In this document: one piece after another, positions 6,392-8,005 of the stretch
How the letters are laid out: each line of letters starts with the position of its first letter
Position numbering within the stretch: the stretch's first letter is position 1
DNA from: Gammaproteobacteria bacterium
GTDB lineage: Bacteria; Pseudomonadota; Gammaproteobacteria; Pseudomonadales; Azotimanducaceae
Length of the DNA stretch: 8,005 nucleotides
Assembly (NCBI GenBank): GCA_030430515.1
Contig: JAUIKX010000157.1
Location: 1 to 8,005, forward strand
Reading direction: 5' to 3'
Position numbers and translations under genes: made by a program
The notes under the pieces: model-generated
The model's input: the letters and a program-made list of their open reading frames with translations, nothing else
Told to the model about the DNA's origin: nothing
The model's database searches: none

Positions 6392-6487
6392 GGATTTTTC
6401 TCCCTTGTTTGAAAATGCTTTGGCGCAAGTATATCGGCAGGGTTACATTCGCGCTCCGATTGCGAAAGATTGATAAAAGGCGAGGGT
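6392..6487. promoter_or_regulatory. Divergent promoter region between thiolase and MFS genes
   Basis: These 96 bases must hold the promoters of both divergent genes. Leftward, TATACT (complement of 6428-6433) is 5 of 6 to a -10 box, without a convincing -35. Rightward, TTGGCG (6420-6425) and TACATT (6444-6449) are 18 bases apart, each 4 of 6. The inverted repeat ATCGG (6433-6437) / CCGAT (6456-6460) lies between and could be an operator controlling both genes. All are weak matches. Confidence 0.4.
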
Positions 6488-7753
6488 GTGGTCCAGCATT
6501 CAGTGCAGCCATCTGTTCGGGAGCGGCGGTTCTTCTACGGCTACTATCTGGTGGCTGCCGCTTTCTTCGCCCAGTTCGTATCCATCGGCATTTTGAGCTA
6601 TGTGCCTGGGCCCTTCATGGATCCCATGAGCGAAGCGCTTGGGTGGAGCCGTGCGGAGTTTTCCCTGGCGCGCTCGATTGCTCAGGTGGTGATGGCCTTC
6701 ACGGGCTTCGTCATCGGCGGCACCATCGACCGGCTTGGCGGCAGGCGGCTGATGCTCATTGGCGCTGTGGTGCTCTCCGCTTCGCTGATGCTGCACAGCC
6801 GGGTTGAGACGCATCTGCAATGGCTGGTGCTGAATGGTCTGGCGACCACCATCGGCTGCGCGCTGGTGGGTAACCTCGTGGTAAACGTGACGCTGGCGAA
6901 GTGGTTCGTTGCGAAACGCGGTCAGGCGGTTGCGCTGGCCGCCATGGGTGTTTCGTTTGGCGGCATCCTCATTACCCCCTTTGCGACCTGGGCCATCGAT
7001 ACCCAGGGCTGGCGTGAGGCCTGGATCTGGTTGGGTATAGCGACGCTTGCGGTGACCTTGCCGGCAGCCCTGGCCATGCGCCGAGCGCCCGAAGATTACG
7101 GTCTGCTGCCTGATGGCGGCGGTTACGATGAGAATGCCGCCAATCGCGCCCGGCTCGACTATGAGCGGTCCATGACCCGCGAGCAGGCGGTGCGAACGTA
7201 CTCTTTCTATGCGCTCACGCTCGCCTTCGGATTTTTCCAGATCAACATTGCCGTCATGCTGCTGCATGCGGTGCCCTTCGTGACCGACGCAGGCTTCAGC
7301 CGCACTGAGGCCGCTATGACGATGGTTGTCGCATCGGTGCCGGCGATGCTCTCAAAGCCTGTGTGGGGTTACGTGATAGATCGTTTGCCGCCGAAGCCGC
7401 TGGCGGCGGTGAGCGCCTCCACCACGGGGGCGGCGCTCGCGCTCATCATCCTGGCGGTGCAGAGCCGCGAAATTGCCTGGGTCTATGCAGCGTTTGTGGT
7501 GTTAGGTCTCGGCTGGGGCGGCATGATTCCGCTGCAGGAAGTCGTATGGGCGTCGTTTTTCGGTCGAAGGCATCTGGGGGCGGTACGCGGTGCTGCGCTA
7601 CCGGTGGCGCTGCTGTTGAGCGCCGGAGCGCCTTTCATCGTTGCTGCGTGGTACGACAGCGTTGGTAGTTACGATGCGGCGCTCTGGGTGGTGGCGGCGC
7701 TCAACATACTCTCCGGGTTTCTGATTTACCGGGTGAGGCCGCCACTCCAGTAA
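6488..7753 (+). CDS. MFS transporter, oxalate/formate antiporter-like
   Basis: Inner-membrane major facilitator superfamily protein of 421 residues with about 12 membrane helices. FFYGYYLV opens the first helix, as in the OFA and monocarboxylate transporter groups. Motif A, GGTIDRLGGRR at 77-87, follows helix 2, and its echo GYVIDRLPPKP lies at 294-304 after helix 8. The cytoplasmic loop between helices 6 and 7 (about 197-239, with RRAPEDYGLLPDGGG) is also usual for this group. The substrate is probably a small organic acid, which cannot be read from sequence. The GTG at 6488 is preferred because AAGG at 6477-6480 lies 7 bases before it; a TTG at 6470 would add 6 residues. Divergence from the thiolase-like gene suggests import of a substrate that the thiolase helps process. 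Confidence 0.85.
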   Translation: MVQHSVQPSVRERRFFYGYYLVAAAFFAQFVSIGILSYVPGPFMDPMSEALGWSRAEFSLARSIAQVVMAFTGFVIGGTIDRLGGRRLMLIGAVVLSASLMLHSRVETHLQWLVLNGLATTIGCALVGNLVVNVTLAKWFVAKRGQAVALAAMGVSFGGILITPFATWAIDTQGWREAWIWLGIATLAVTLPAALAMRRAPEDYGLLPDGGGYDENAANRARLDYERSMTREQAVRTYSFYALTLAFGFFQINIAVMLLHAVPFVTDAGFSRTEAAMTMVVASVPAMLSKPVWGYVIDRLPPKPLAAVSASTTGAALALIILAVQSREIAWVYAAFVVLGLGWGGMIPLQEVVWASFFGRRHLGAVRGAALPVALLLSAGAPFIVAAWYDSVGSYDAALWVVAALNILSGFLIYRVRPPLQ

Positions 7754-7759
7754 CGATGG

Positions 7760-8005
7760 TCAGGTAATGAGGGCGAACACGAAGAGCCCGGTCACACCGC
7801 CGATGATCGTGCTGCGGGTATAGGTCTGCTGGGTGATATGCATGTTCAGCGCCTCCTGAGGGTCTGTGCCCCGGCGGCTTTCCATGATCACCGGGATCTC
7901 GATGGCGTTGGCGAACACCGCAAAAGCCACTGCGGCTGAGACCAGAGCCACACGGTTGCTGCTGTCGAGCGGGATGAACAATGCCAGCAGAATCACCACC
8001 GACCA
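7760..8005 (-). CDS. C-terminal part of a membrane protein of unknown function
   Basis: A leftward frame enters from the right edge and stops with TGA (complement of 7760-7762), giving 81 residues of the C-terminal end; the true start is outside. It shows the end of one hydrophobic segment (VVILLALFIPL), a second (VALVSAAVAFAVFANAIEI), a polar stretch rich in R, T and Q, and a final helix (IIGGVTGLFVFALI). I do not recognise the family. It converges on the MFS gene with only 6 bases between stops and no visible terminator. Confidence 0.65.
   Translation of the reverse strand, partial: WSVVILLALFIPLDSSNRVALVSAAVAFAVFANAIEIPVIMESRRGTDPQEALNMHITQQTYTRSTIIGGVTGLFVFALIT

Noticed and set aside
6470..6487. 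TTG at 6470 as start of the MFS gene
   Set aside because: The AAGG ribosome site at 6477-6480 would lie inside the coding region; it is well placed for the GTG at 6488.
1..8005. CRISPR array, tRNA or rRNA gene, insertion sequence or phage remnant
   Set aside because: No spaced direct repeats, no cloverleaf-like segments, no transposase or integrase frames were seen, and genes fill nearly the whole window.

Overview
The window looks like chromosomal DNA of a moderately GC-rich gammaproteobacterium. The assignment is inferred from protein families: a DUF2970 protein, a human-like (type II) sulfide:quinone oxidoreductase and a TLP1-type thiolase. A marine, Halieaceae-like lineage would fit, but the sequence alone cannot prove it. 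There are no RNA genes, CRISPR arrays or insertion sequences, and no intergenic gap over 300 bases.

Positions 1-188 hold the ambiguous end of an off-window gene, then an AT-rich stretch with several inverted repeats that looks like a promoter/operator region. From about 189 to 4229 five genes run rightward with short gaps: an ETHE1/Blh-type persulfide dioxygenase, a TauE/SafE exporter, a DUF442-SQR fusion, a 65-residue DUF2970 membrane protein, and an exported DUF442 phosphatase-like protein whose start overlaps the DUF2970 stop. After a 113-base gap with promoter-like AT-rich sequence comes a sixth rightward gene (4343-4900). It encodes a shortened ETHE1-like fold that has lost nearly all metal ligands and is rich in cysteine.

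The first three genes make a plausible complete route. SQR oxidises sulfide at the membrane and forms persulfide, the dioxygenase turns persulfide into sulfite, and TauE exports the sulfite. The two CX4R DUF442 modules, one cytoplasmic and fused to SQR and one exported, may move sulfane sulfur. The DUF2970 protein and the degenerate metallo-hydrolase are the unexplained members.

The right half is a different module. A leftward TLP1-type thiolase (4922-6391) converges on the sulfide genes. It diverges from a rightward MFS transporter (6488-7753) across a 96-base shared promoter region, which suggests uptake and metabolism of an organic acid. A leftward membrane protein of unknown function (stop at 7760) runs off the right edge.
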